Below are positions 16,988-23,328 of a stretch of DNA of 43,215 bases, one piece after another. The first letter of the stretch is position 1; the number at the start of each line of letters is the position of its first letter. Made by a program: the position numbers and the translations under genes. The notes beneath the pieces are model-generated. The model saw nothing but the letters and a program-made list of their open reading frames with translations, ran no database searches and was not told the origin of the DNA. This DNA is from a virus. The stretch lies in IMG/VR virus record IMGVR_UViG_3300019884_000002, positions 1 through 43,215 of that record. One strand, given 5' to 3'.

Positions 16988-17242
16988 CTACGACGCGGAC
17001 GGCTGTGCGGCGGGCGGCGACGCCTTCGTCGTCTTCGCCTGCTTCGCTTCGTGCTCGCGCAGGAGGGCCATCGCTCTCTTCTCGCGCTCGCGACGGGACT
17101 TGTTCGCGGACTTCCGCCACGCGGTGGCCTTGTGTCCCCGAGCCATCAGGGTGAAGGCTCCCTCGGGACCACCGATCTTCTTGAAGGCGTCCTTCGAACC
17201 TTGTTCGAAAGAAGCGTACGGGAATGCGATCGTGTTATCCAT
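16988..17242 (-). CDS. small basic protein, paralogue of the 18493-18792 gene
   Basis: 84 residues; ATG at 17242 chosen for its AAGGAGA site, although the frame is open further upstream. The core FPYAS-F-E-x5-D-x-F-x2-IGGPE-x-AF-x3-A-R-G-H-K-x2-AWR-x2-A-N-K-x-R is shared with the protein at 18493-18792, so the two are duplicates. The C-terminus is Lys/Ala-rich with a REREKRAMALLREHEAKQAKTTKA helix. It could bind nucleic acid, but no domain is recognised. Last gene before the terminator. Confidence 0.65.
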   Translation of the reverse strand: MDNTIAFPYASFEQGSKDAFKKIGGPEGAFTLMARGHKATAWRKSANKSRREREKRAMALLREHEAKQAKTTKASPPAAQPSAS

Positions 17243-17276
17243 CTGTGCTTTCTCCTTGTATGTATTCTCTGACAGT

Positions 17277-17480
17277 CTACGATGTGATGCACTCGACGTC
17301 GAAAGGTTCTTCTTCGGAAACCGGATCCGATGTGAAGATAGTATCTTCGCCATCGGGTAATTTCAAACGGGCGTCCGGGAATTCGAGGAGCGTTTCCCAG
17401 AGGCTCCGGAAGGAGCCGACTGTTCGGTCGGCCCCGTCCGTGACGATGTACCAAGAGCCGATGCGAAGGACGGTGTTCAC
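17277..17480 (-). CDS. small unknown protein
   Basis: 67 residues from the GTG at 17480, which overlaps the upstream stop (GTGA). The N-terminus (NTVLRIGSWYIVTDGADRTVGSF) looks like a short beta sheet, with acidic residues at the C-terminus. Part of the minus-strand early-like cluster. Function not recognised. Confidence 0.6.
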   Translation of the reverse strand: MNTVLRIGSWYIVTDGADRTVGSFRSLWETLLEFPDARLKLPDGEDTIFTSDPVSEEEPFDVECITS

Positions 17481-18151
17481 TTTTCCCCCTCGCGCTCTGC
17501 GATCATGGCGTCGATTTCCCATTCGTCGGGATCGTGGTCAGGGAGTTCGTCTGCGGGCGAGAGGACGGGAAGAGCCGTGAGCTCCGGAACGCCTTGACGT
17601 CCCCAGGGCAGATCGTAGTTGCCGGCGCAGATCGGGCCGTAGCCGACTTCAACGCTGCCCGCGTCCGTGAGAGGGAGATTGCAGAAAGAGCAGCGGCACA
17701 TGAGTGCGCCGTATTCTTTCGCAGCCTTCGCGGGATCGGCAGCGATCGCCGCGAGTGTCGCGAGGACGTCAGCGCGGCCTTGGAGGGAGCCGAGGACGAT
17801 CCCGTTGTGCACGTAGCCGAGGAACTGCTCGGCGAGGACGATGACGGTTGCACCGGGAACGCGACTGCGTGTGCCGGCGATGGAGATGCGCAGCTCGCTG
17901 CGGCCGTCAGGACCGAGGAAGCGCGCTTTCGGGGCTTTCAACCTCCTCGCTGCGCGCGCGATGAAAGAAGTGATCCCGCTGACGTCCGCGTGAACCGGTT
18001 TCGTGGGAGTGACGGGAACCGCGACGCAAGCCGTTGGAAGAGCGTGGCGCGCTCCAACGCCTGACGTCCAGATGATCGGGGTGCCTGCGGGGAACGACGC
18101 TTTGCACTTGGTGCACGTACCCGGGAAGCGTGAGTTCATTGTCTTCGTCAT
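17477..18151 (-). CDS. zinc-binding protein with DUF6011-like domain
   Basis: 224 residues; ATG at 18151 with GAGGAGATCGAA upstream. The N-terminus carries a CTKCKASFPAG zinc knuckle (PGTCTKCKASFPAGTPI) typical of small DNA-linked zinc ribbons. The C-terminal half has CRCSFCNLPLTDAGSVEVGYGPICAGN, which fits the DUF6011 pattern (CxFCxRPL..SV..GxGPxC). The middle part looks like a mixed alpha/beta domain. Proteins of this kind are common in phages and plasmids, role unknown; a metal-dependent nucleic-acid or modulating role is plausible. It has its own extended -10 promoter. Confidence 0.68.
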   Translation of the reverse strand: MTKTMNSRFPGTCTKCKASFPAGTPIIWTSGVGARHALPTACVAVPVTPTKPVHADVSGITSFIARAARRLKAPKARFLGPDGRSELRISIAGTRSRVPGATVIVLAEQFLGYVHNGIVLGSLQGRADVLATLAAIAADPAKAAKEYGALMCRCSFCNLPLTDAGSVEVGYGPICAGNYDLPWGRQGVPELTALPVLSPADELPDHDPDEWEIDAMIAEREGEK

Positions 18152-18170
18152 TTCGATCTCCTCTACGAGT

Positions 18171-18199
18171 ATTGTATCACAGAGCCGCGAGCGATGCAC
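18171..18199 (-). promoter_or_regulatory. extended -10 promoter before the DUF6011-like gene
   Basis: Minus-strand TGATACAAT: TACAAT at 18176-18171 with TGn directly upstream, and GTGCAT 17 bp further up (18199-18194). The same CTGTGATACAAT block occurs before the 18493-18792 gene. Predicted start near 18164, 13 nt before the ATG. Confidence 0.55.
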
Positions 18200-18211
18200 C
18201 CGGACGTGAAC

Positions 18212-18427
18212 TCAGATGCGCTCGTAGCCTTTACCGTACTTCTCGTTCACCTTCTTGTGGAAGTACTTCACGGCCGCACGGACGTCACCGTCGAACCGGA
18301 ACGACTGCTGAACTTCGGTTTTGCCGATGCGGCCCCACGAGCAGTGGACCGTGCTTCCGAGGACGTGCGCTTTCCAGAACTTGCGGGCGTTGACTGACGG
18401 ATCGATGCAAACCATTGTGATGTCCAT
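18212..18427 (-). CDS. lone WGR-domain protein
   Basis: 71 residues; ATG at 18427 with GAGGAG seven nucleotides upstream. The whole protein is one WGR domain: a first strand pair (MDITMVCIDPSVNARKFWKAHVL), then HCSWGRIGKTEVQQSFRF with the name-giving W-G-R, and a C-terminal helix AAVKYFHKKVNEKYGKGYERI. WGR domains bind DNA ends or nicks and are known from PARPs and from bacterial proteins, where they usually accompany other domains. Standing alone it may bind nicked phage or host DNA, or block a host WGR protein; both are guesses. Confidence 0.8.
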   Translation of the reverse strand: MDITMVCIDPSVNARKFWKAHVLGSTVHCSWGRIGKTEVQQSFRFDGDVRAAVKYFHKKVNEKYGKGYERI

Positions 18428-18442
18428 GACGTGCTCCTCTGA

Positions 18443-18476
18443 CACCGAAAGCCCGCGCGATGCGGGCTAGTCGGTG
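18443..18476 (-). terminator. hairpin after the 18493-18792 gene
   Basis: Two-part stem: CACCGA/TCGGTG outside and AGCCCGC/GCGGGCT inside with a 5-nt loop, in the 65-nt gap between the stop at 18493 and the WGR start. The U-run is weak (TTT within the stem). It may be a partial terminator or mRNA-stability element. Confidence 0.55.
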
Positions 18477-18492
18477 CGCGAAGGCGACGAAG

Positions 18493-18792
18493 CTACTTCG
18501 CTTCGGTGGTGTCGTTCAGGCCGGCGAGCTCGTCGCGGACCGAACGGTTCTTGTCGGCGCGCTGACGCCATGCGACCGTCTTGTAGCCCTTGGCGAGGAA
18601 GCCGAACGCGACTTCGGGGCCACCGATCAGGAGGAAGCCGTCGCGGGCCGCGGCTTCGATCGACGCGTACGGGAAGTCGACGGGTTCGGCCTTCGGCGCC
18701 GGAACGGCTTCGAGGACGCGAACGTACTTCTCACGGCGGTCGACGAGGATCTTCGCGGCGGTTTCGATCTTGGCGATTTGGTTGCTGGTCAT
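18493..18792 (-). CDS. small protein, paralogue of the 16988-17242 gene
   Basis: 99 residues; ATG at 18792 preceded by GAGGAGAAGAG. Residues about 40-92 (FPYASIEAAARDGFLLIGGPEVAFGFLAKGYKTVAWRQRADKNRSVRD) match the second paralogue almost motif for motif. N-terminal extension: a helical SNQIAKIETAAKILVDRREKYVRVLEAV segment. First gene of the minus-strand cluster and closest to the divergent control region, so probably early. No known domain. Confidence 0.68.
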   Translation of the reverse strand: MTSNQIAKIETAAKILVDRREKYVRVLEAVPAPKAEPVDFPYASIEAAARDGFLLIGGPEVAFGFLAKGYKTVAWRQRADKNRSVRDELAGLNDTTEAK

Positions 18793-18809
18793 TTTCTCTT
18801 CTCCTCTTG

Positions 18810-18826
18810 GACCGCGGTATGCGGTC
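18810..18826 (-). other. small leader hairpin before the 18493-18792 gene
   Basis: GACCGC / GCGGTC, 6 bp, 5-nt loop, in the 5' leader between the predicted promoter and the ribosome site. Could stabilise the leader; no riboswitch-like structure is seen. Confidence 0.4.
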
Positions 18827-18841
18827 GCTCTCAATATGTAC

Positions 18842-18870
18842 ATTGTATCACAGGCGCTAAAGCCGGGCAC
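18842..18870 (-). promoter_or_regulatory. extended -10 promoter of the minus-strand early-like cluster
   Basis: Minus-strand TGATACAAT (TACAAT at 18847-18842) with GTGCCC 17 bp upstream (18870-18865). It shares CTGTGATACAAT with the promoter at 18171. Predicted start near 18835, giving a 43-nt leader. Confidence 0.55.
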
Positions 18871-19120
18871 GCGAAAAGCGCACGCGTCGCGAATTATTTT
18901 TAGGGGACAAAGACGACCATGGGCGAAGCGCTTTGTCGTATATATAACGGGGGGCGGAAAAGCGCGGACGAGAATCGTCTACCCGGGCTGCGCCGGTTGG
19001 ACGTCCGTGTTTCTAAATGGGGAGTTAGGAATCCTGGGTAGGGCAATGTTGCCACAGGCACCGGGAAAGATTCCCAGTCGACGTTCGACGGCACAAGTTC
19101 GTGCGAAACGGCGCAAATCA

Positions 19121-19149
19121 TTGAACGAAAACCGCATTCTCTCTACGAT
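19121..19149 (+). promoter_or_regulatory. candidate upstream plus-strand promoter
   Basis: TTGAAC, 17-bp spacer, TACGAT. Would give a leader of about 230 nt before the topoisomerase gene. Fair match, but the -10 box differs from consensus. Confidence 0.35.
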
Positions 19150-19352
19150 GCGATTTAACGCGAGATCGCGCGCGCCTGCGAGGGTTACTACGCAGCGAAA
19201 AAGAATGCGTTAGATCGCAGCTACGTGCGAAATACGCTATGCGAGTCCGACACTCACCCTCCCCCCTATAGTGTGAACGCGATGGCACGGGAAAAGCGCT
19301 TCGCATTCGTTCTTTCGATCGATGGCGTGGAATCGATTTCGGTCGCACGTCG

Positions 19353-19381
19353 TTGCCATTGCCCTTGTGCTGTGGGATAAT
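19353..19381 (+). promoter_or_regulatory. promoter directly before the topoisomerase start
   Basis: TTGCCA (19353-19358), exactly 17 bp, GATAAT (19376-19381) with TGn before it. The predicted start falls at 19388, the A of the topoisomerase ATG, so the transcript would be leaderless. Confidence 0.65.
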
Positions 19382-19387
19382 AAGGTC

Positions 19388-20152
19388 ATGAAAGCAACAC
19401 GAGGAGCGATGCGGAGTGCGACCGCTGCCGAGCGTAAGGCTCGAGCGATCCCACCCGCGTATACGAACGTTCTAATAGCGGTCGATCCGAAAGTGGACCT
19501 GCAGGCGACTGCGGTATGCCCCTCCGGGAAGACTGCCTACTTCTACTCCGTCGACTATGTCCGTCGGCAGGTGAACGAAAAGTGGGCGCGCGTCCGCAAG
19601 GTGACGAAGCGGATCGATGACATCGCCGAGCGCGTCGAGAAGGACAGCAAGTCCGGCATCGGCGAAGCGATGACGATCCGGTTGATCCTGCAGACGGGGC
19701 TCCGCAACGGTGGCAAGATGCAGGGCAAGAAGGAAGCCTACGGCGCGTCCTCGCTCCGCATGGAGCATGTCGTCCTGAAGGGCGACGAGATCCTCCTCAC
19801 CTTCCCCGGGAAGAAGGGAGTCGCGCAGGCGCACTCGTTGACGGATCCGATCCTCGCGACGTGGATCCGATCGCAGCGTAAGGCGGGGAGCATGACGCTC
19901 TTCAACCACGAAGCGAACGACACCCTGAAGTACCTCCGCAGCATCGCCGGAGTGAAGATCAAGGTGCACGACCTGCGCACGTGGTACGCGAACGTCCTCG
20001 CAGCGGCGCTCGTCGCTCGCCTCGTTGCGGAAGCGACGACGCTGAAGAAACTCCGGAAGGCAGTTGGCACCGAAGTCGGTGCGAAGCTCGGGAACACTGC
20101 GAGCGTGGCTTTGAAATCGTACATCCACCCGTCAGTCTTCGGAGAGGAGTAA
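19388..20152 (+). CDS. type IB DNA topoisomerase
   Basis: 254 residues from the ATG at 19388; the frame is open upstream but that stretch contains the promoter. N-terminal domain: IPPAYTNVLIAVDPKVDLQATAVCPSGKTAYFYS, the classic bacterial/viral topoisomerase IB start. Catalytic domain: RLILQTGLRNGGK (R106), YGASSLRMEHVV, FPGKKGV (K142/143), VHDLRTWYANVLAA (R197) and LGNTASVALKSYIHP with the nucleophile Y245. The enzyme relaxes supercoils of both signs by a 3'-phosphotyrosyl intermediate. The catalytic R-K-R-Y set is present; the fifth residue is probably the H194 or H247 region. It differs from tyrosine integrases by this N-terminal domain and the LGNT..V...YIHP signature. It is the first gene of the rightward region. 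Confidence 0.88.
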   Translation: MKATRGAMRSATAAERKARAIPPAYTNVLIAVDPKVDLQATAVCPSGKTAYFYSVDYVRRQVNEKWARVRKVTKRIDDIAERVEKDSKSGIGEAMTIRLILQTGLRNGGKMQGKKEAYGASSLRMEHVVLKGDEILLTFPGKKGVAQAHSLTDPILATWIRSQRKAGSMTLFNHEANDTLKYLRSIAGVKIKVHDLRTWYANVLAAALVARLVAEATTLKKLRKAVGTEVGAKLGNTASVALKSYIHPSVFGEE

Positions 20153-20155
20153 GAG

Positions 20156-20389
20156 ATGATCCAACCTCCGCGTCCAGTCGAAGTTCTTTCCCTCTACGAG
20201 CGCCGCGCCGAGCTTCTTGGCCGGCGCTACGACGTCCAGCTCCATGGTCAACGGATGGACGTCATGATCTCCGGCTACGATGATCGCTGCGTGCGCATCG
20301 TTCCGGTGAAAGTCGGCATCCGGTTCCTCAACAACTCCTTGACGTGGGAGGACTTCGCTCTGCTCATGCGGACGGCCCGCGACGCTTGA
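20156..20389 (+). CDS. small unknown protein after topoisomerase
   Basis: 77 residues, ATG at 20156, three nucleotides after the topoisomerase stop, with GGAGAGGAGTAAGAG upstream. Mixed helix/strand with an LYERRAELLGRRYDVQLHGQRMDVMISGYD stretch. Co-transcribed with the topoisomerase; no domain recognised. Confidence 0.6.
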   Translation: MIQPPRPVEVLSLYERRAELLGRRYDVQLHGQRMDVMISGYDDRCVRIVPVKVGIRFLNNSLTWEDFALLMRTARDA

Positions 20390-20873
20390 CGTCAAGGACA
20401 GTGTTCCCACGGCTCTCTCAGCATCGAGAACTCGCGAACGATGTTGTCTAACCTCAAGAAACGAAAGGACTTCCTCTGTTCTCGCACGATAACGACGCCG
20501 ACGCTTGTTATAATATGTATACCGTCCTCTTATCACACACAAGCGCACCCATTTTTGAACATCTGTAAACACGTAGGAGGAAGGAGGGACGTAGGAGGAA
20601 AGAAGTAGGAAGAAGATATAGAGTATAGGAGAGTGAAAAAAGCTTGAATATAGAGAGAGAGATGTTATCTTTCCACGCTCCGCGGGAGGGGTACGTCTTA
20701 TCGCGGTTGGCGACGTAGGGTGAGTGAGAGATGGATAGTGACCCTCTCTGGTTATGGATATGTATAAGGGGCAGAATCGTTATCGAGCGAGAACGGTGAT
20801 CTCGTTGAAAGCATTGAGGTTCTTCAACGTCGGTCTCTCGTTATCGACAATCATGACGTCGAGAACACTGACG
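20390..20873 (+). other. noncoding region with purine-rich tandem repeats and direct repeats
   Basis: About 500 bases with no gene. From 20571 a two-copy 18-bp tandem repeat (ACGTAGGAGGAA...; copies at 20571-20588 and 20589-20606) continues into a purine-rich tract to about 20660, with several perfect GGAGG cores but no start codon at a usable distance. From 20777 a longer unit is repeated twice: TCGTTATCGA (20777, 20838), GAGAAC (20789, 20861), CGTTGAAA (20803, 20872). CGTTGAA / TTCAACG also forms a 7-bp inverted repeat (20803-20829). Candidate operator, origin or transcribed leader. Confidence 0.5.
20506..20514 (+). promoter_or_regulatory. extended -10 promoter candidate
   Basis: TGTTATAAT, a TGn-TATAAT box at 20509-20514. 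No clear -35 box at 17 bp. It would transcribe the purine-rich repeats into the next gene. Confidence 0.4.
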
Positions 20874-20903
20874 TTGAAAATCACAATCATTCCGATGTAT
20901 AAT
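20874..20903 (+). promoter_or_regulatory. promoter before the 20912 gene
   Basis: TTGAAA (20874-20879), 18-bp spacer, TATAAT (20898-20903) with TG upstream. Only eight nucleotides (AGAGGATC) lie between the -10 box and the ATG, so the transcript has at most a 1-2 nt leader, although AGAGGA looks like a ribosome site. The -35 box overlaps the second direct-repeat copy, which suits a repressor or activator site. Confidence 0.7.
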
Positions 20904-20911
20904 AGAGGATC

Positions 20912-21637
20912 ATGGGTTTGACAGAGGACCTGAACAGGCTAGGCGCCGACGAGGCGATCACAAAACGCATTGCAGGAGCAGCGATGGACGGGACGACATC
21001 AGAACCACCTCTTGAGAGTGTCTACGAGAACGGGATGGAGGCGTTGCCGGATGTGGTGTTCAGGACGTCAGGCTACGTGATGGACCTACAGAAGGGTGGG
21101 TTCCTCATGCCGCTGACGCGAGGGCGCAGTCGGTTTATGAAGAGTCGACTTGTCGTCCTGGACGGCGGGAAGAGCATGCCTGTGCTGCTTGTCCTTGCGG
21201 AGGCGAAGTTCCGGAAGTGGGACGAGTTGATCGAGTACCCGTACTGGGCCGACGGCGACTGGACCAACGAGACCCTCGCGAATGTCTCGATCGCGAAGAA
21301 GTCGGCGAGCGGCGTAGGGCGGGCTCGCACCTCGTCTCTCGGGGTTCCTTCCGGAACGACGGCGTACATGAAGGCATGGAGGCTGAAAAACCCGGATCGC
21401 GTACGCGCTGCGCAGAAGAGGTACATCGCGAAGAGGCGAGAGCTGCTGGCTTCGCTGAAGGACGTACGCAGCGCTCTCCCCGTTGTGCGTCAGGCTCCTA
21501 ACGACGACGTCGCCTTCGACACGCTCTTCGGCAAACTCGATGCAGCGATCAAAGGTGTGGAGGATCCGGTGCTCGATGACTCGGATCCAGCCACACTGAC
21601 GTCGGGTGAGAAATCTTCGCAAGGCGATGTAGAATAG
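20912..21637 (+). CDS. unknown protein with basic helical repeat-like segment
   Basis: 241 residues, ATG at 20912 under its own promoter. The N-terminal half is mixed; the middle shows AYMKAWRLKNPDRVRAAQKRYIAKRRELL, a basic helix pattern often found next to HNH or DNA-binding domains in phage proteins, but no HNH residues are present. The C-terminus is acidic. First gene of the accessory block; perhaps a DNA-binding regulator. Function not recognised. Confidence 0.65.
   Translation: MGLTEDLNRLGADEAITKRIAGAAMDGTTSEPPLESVYENGMEALPDVVFRTSGYVMDLQKGGFLMPLTRGRSRFMKSRLVVLDGGKSMPVLLVLAEAKFRKWDELIEYPYWADGDWTNETLANVSIAKKSASGVGRARTSSLGVPSGTTAYMKAWRLKNPDRVRAAQKRYIAKRRELLASLKDVRSALPVVRQAPNDDVAFDTLFGKLDAAIKGVEDPVLDDSDPATLTSGEKSSQGDVE
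21607..21635 (+). promoter_or_regulatory. promoter before the 21659 gene
   Basis: TAGAAT (21630-21635) preceded by TG; a weak -35 (TGAGAA) lies 17 bp upstream. The block CTTCGCAA-GGC-GAT before the -10 box also occurs before the 27226 gene. Confidence 0.5.
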
Positions 21638-21658
21638 ACATACTGAAAGGAGACAGTC

Positions 21659-21814
21659 ATGAACCTCGATGAGGAAATCAGGGAGATCGTCGTGGAACCA
21701 ATCGCGCAGCCCGTGCCGGGACAAGAACCGGTACCGGCGGCTCAGCCGATGGAATCGCCCGCCGCACCGGAGAAGCCGGTTGAGCAGCCCGTCCACGCAG
21801 TCGTTCGTCGATAG
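21659..21814 (+). CDS. 51-residue Pro/Glu-rich protein
   Basis: ATG at 21659 after AAAGGAGACAG, stop TAG at 21812-21814. Acidic N-terminus (NLDEEIREIVVEPIAQ), then low-complexity Pro/Ala/Gln/Val repeats and a short basic end. Probably disordered. The strong ribosome site and own promoter support expression. Confidence 0.55.
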   Translation: MNLDEEIREIVVEPIAQPVPGQEPVPAAQPMESPAAPEKPVEQPVHAVVRR

Positions 21815-21835
21815 AGAGGAGACAAGAGCCGGACA

Positions 21836-22420
21836 ATGGCCCCCAAGCCACTCGTTATACCTGACTACTTCGAACCTCTGCTCGCGTATCGGACTTGGCA
21901 ATGCCTTGATCCATTCACCGAGCTCCGTCCGCTCGCGAACCAGGACCACGCTGTGTGGACTCCCGGGGCGCGAGCGGAGGCGAAGTGCACGTCGTATCGT
22001 GGTGAGCGTGACACTGCGTGCACGTGCCCGAACTGTGGGCACCGCTACAACACCCACGTCGCTCCCGTCAAAGGCTGCTCGTGCGGATTCTACGGGTTCA
22101 AGGATCCTGTCGCCATGATGCGGCAGATGACTTCCCAACAGCTCCGATGGAACCGATACTCCACACAGATATTCGGTGCCGTCCATCTATGGGGCAAGGT
22201 CATCGAGCACAAGAGTGGGTATCGAGCGCAGTATGCCTACCCCGCCCTTCTCTGCGTCCCGAACGACAAGGCAGCGGCGTCGCTCCGCGCTTCATACAAG
22301 TGCGAGGTCTTCGTCGGAACATTCACGGAGCTGCTGCAGAAGGACGCTCCGCCGGAGATCAAGCCGGCCCCCATCACCTCCTTCGGCAACGGCTTCACGT
22401 CGGAGGATATTCCATTTTGA
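21836..22420 (+). CDS. zinc-ribbon protein of unknown function
   Basis: 194 residues, ATG at 21836. Pattern seen in a family of phage and actinobacterial unknowns: YRTWQCL near residue 18, W-x-PG-x2-AEAKC, then CTCPNCGHRY...KGCSCGFYGF (a zinc ribbon with several Cys), then FGAVHLWGKVIEHKSGYRAQYAYPALL. The last motif is the family signature. It may bind nucleic acid or metal; no enzymatic motif is seen. Ends four nucleotides into the following frame. Confidence 0.65.
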   Translation: MAPKPLVIPDYFEPLLAYRTWQCLDPFTELRPLANQDHAVWTPGARAEAKCTSYRGERDTACTCPNCGHRYNTHVAPVKGCSCGFYGFKDPVAMMRQMTSQQLRWNRYSTQIFGAVHLWGKVIEHKSGYRAQYAYPALLCVPNDKAAASLRASYKCEVFVGTFTELLQKDAPPEIKPAPITSFGNGFTSEDIPF

Positions 22421-22632
22421 CGAACCACCAAACTAACCACGGGCCAATGGCAGTCCGGCGGCCCGATGGCCTTTTGAGGGTACCATCCGGCTCCCTCATT
22501 GATGACGGTCGCGATGGCGCAACGCCTCCACCGTCGTTCCCGGAGACCGTCAGGGTGCTGGGGGGCTTCCCTGACGTCTCCACCTTCTTGCAGTGGCGAT
22601 CGGGTCTATCAGGAGGGAGCTCCAAGTGGTAA
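22417..22632 (+). CDS. possible small protein, TTG start
   Basis: 71 residues if started at the TTG at 22417 (overlapping the TGA of the previous gene, with GGAGG ten nucleotides upstream), or 61 residues from ATG 22447. Pro/Ser/Gly-rich with a FPETVRVLGGFPDVSTFLQWRSG end. Included because it fills the gap and keeps the stop/start overlap habit of the region. Weak coding evidence. Confidence 0.4.
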   Translation: MTNHQTNHGPMAVRRPDGLLRVPSGSLIDDGRDGATPPPSFPETVRVLGGFPDVSTFLQWRSGLSGGSSKW

Positions 22633-22778
22633 TCCTCGCACTCGCGTGGGCAGCGGGCGTGTTGTTCATCATCACTCGCGAAGAACGCGAGCAGTACGTC
22701 GATCTAACTGACTACGACACCGACGCCTTGTCGCAGTTGGCGACACTGGACTTGTTGAACGGGAGGATACTGTCATGA
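22626..22778 (+). CDS. 50-residue single-span membrane protein
   Basis: GTG start at 22626 after AGGAGGGAGC; overlaps the previous stop. Residues 2-17 (VILALAWAAGVLFIIT) form one membrane helix, followed by a charged EEREQYVDLTDYDTD cytoplasmic or periplasmic tail. The next gene overlaps by four nucleotides and encodes a secreted protein, so the pair may cooperate. Function unknown. Confidence 0.55.
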   Translation: MVILALAWAAGVLFIITREEREQYVDLTDYDTDALSQLATLDLLNGRILS

Positions 22779-23149
22779 ACCGCTTCCTCGTTGCAGTGAC
22801 GTTCGGGGCTTCCTTCCTCACCTCCTCTCTCGAGGCGTCCACGCGGTGCTGGAACGTGACGGCGACAGCGATTCAATGTGACACGAAGAGCGCGAGCACA
22901 GTGCCGTCCATCGCTGCAAGCGTTCCGCCGTTTATGCTGGTGCCGGCGATTCCATGGGTGCCAGCGCCAGTTGGTCCGGCTCCGCCATTCCCTGCTGCGA
23001 GGGCTTGGCCACCCTCGATCCCAAGAGCGGCGGAGCCGGCCAAGCCGTACGCACCGATGTATTGGAATGGGGTTCATGTGGGACCGTCGCCGAACGGCCA
23101 ATGGCTCTCGGTGATCGGGAAGATCCCGACAGTGAGGGTGATCAGGTGA
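22775..23149 (+). CDS. small secreted Pro-rich protein
   Basis: 124 residues, ATG at 22775 (ATGA overlap). Residues 1-22 (MNRFLVAVTFGASFLTSSLEAS) form a signal peptide; the mature part is Pro/Ala-rich with one Cys pair (CWNVTATAIQC) and ends in GQWLSVIGKIPTVRVIR. Probably periplasmic or extracellular. Together with the upstream membrane protein it might act at the envelope, for instance in superinfection exclusion; this is speculative. Confidence 0.55.
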   Translation: MNRFLVAVTFGASFLTSSLEASTRCWNVTATAIQCDTKSASTVPSIAASVPPFMLVPAIPWVPAPVGPAPPFPAARAWPPSIPRAAEPAKPYAPMYWNGVHVGPSPNGQWLSVIGKIPTVRVIR

Positions 23150-23328
23150 ACGCCGTTCCCGAGCGAGCACGTGACGTGACCTGCCCACAGTGTAAGAGGC
23201 CGTTCGAACTCGTTTGGAACGGCGCCTTGGAGACGCCGGAGACGCTCGTGATTCGGAGTTGCCCGAGTGGCGGGGTTTATGACGTCCGCATTGAATGTCC
23301 TCACTGTGATTACGAGGAGCCGCTGTGA
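23146..23328 (+). CDS. 60-residue zinc-ribbon protein
   Basis: GTG start at 23146 overlapping the previous stop (GTGA). CPQC near residue 12 and CPHC near residue 53 form a zinc ribbon around a VWNGALETPETLVIRSCPSGGVYDVRIE beta core. Typical phage zinc microprotein, function unknown. Confidence 0.58.
   Translation: MNAVPERARDVTCPQCKRPFELVWNGALETPETLVIRSCPSGGVYDVRIECPHCDYEEPL

Larger units (their letters stand above)
18871..19387 (+). other. divergent intergenic control region
   Basis: About 515 bases between the minus-strand cluster and the topoisomerase gene, without a convincing gene on either strand. It holds an AT-rich step (TATATATAAC near 18939) in an otherwise G+C-rich background, a candidate plus-strand promoter at 19121-19149 and the strong promoter at 19353-19381. 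It is a plausible site for regulation or for a replication origin, but no iterons or DnaA-box clusters were recognised. Confidence 0.5.

Noticed and set aside
18900-19348. Two short minus-strand frames in the divergent region
   Set aside because: No ribosome sites, Arg/Pro-rich translations, no similarity to neighbours.
19388-20152. Tyrosine integrase (would mean a temperate phage)
   Set aside because: The N-terminal block and LGNT...YIHP end fit topoisomerase IB; no attachment-site pair was noticed next to it.
20662-20715. 17-codon open frame after the purine-rich repeats
   Set aside because: No proper ribosome site and no support beyond an ATG; left as noncoding.
20390-20911. CRISPR-like array
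   Set aside because: Only two tandem copies, no spacers of uniform length; better seen as simple purine-rich and regulatory repeats.
21086-22186. 366-codon minus-strand frame
   Set aside because: Antisense to two plausible plus-strand genes; Arg/Ser/Leu-rich, no recognisable motif, no ribosome site.
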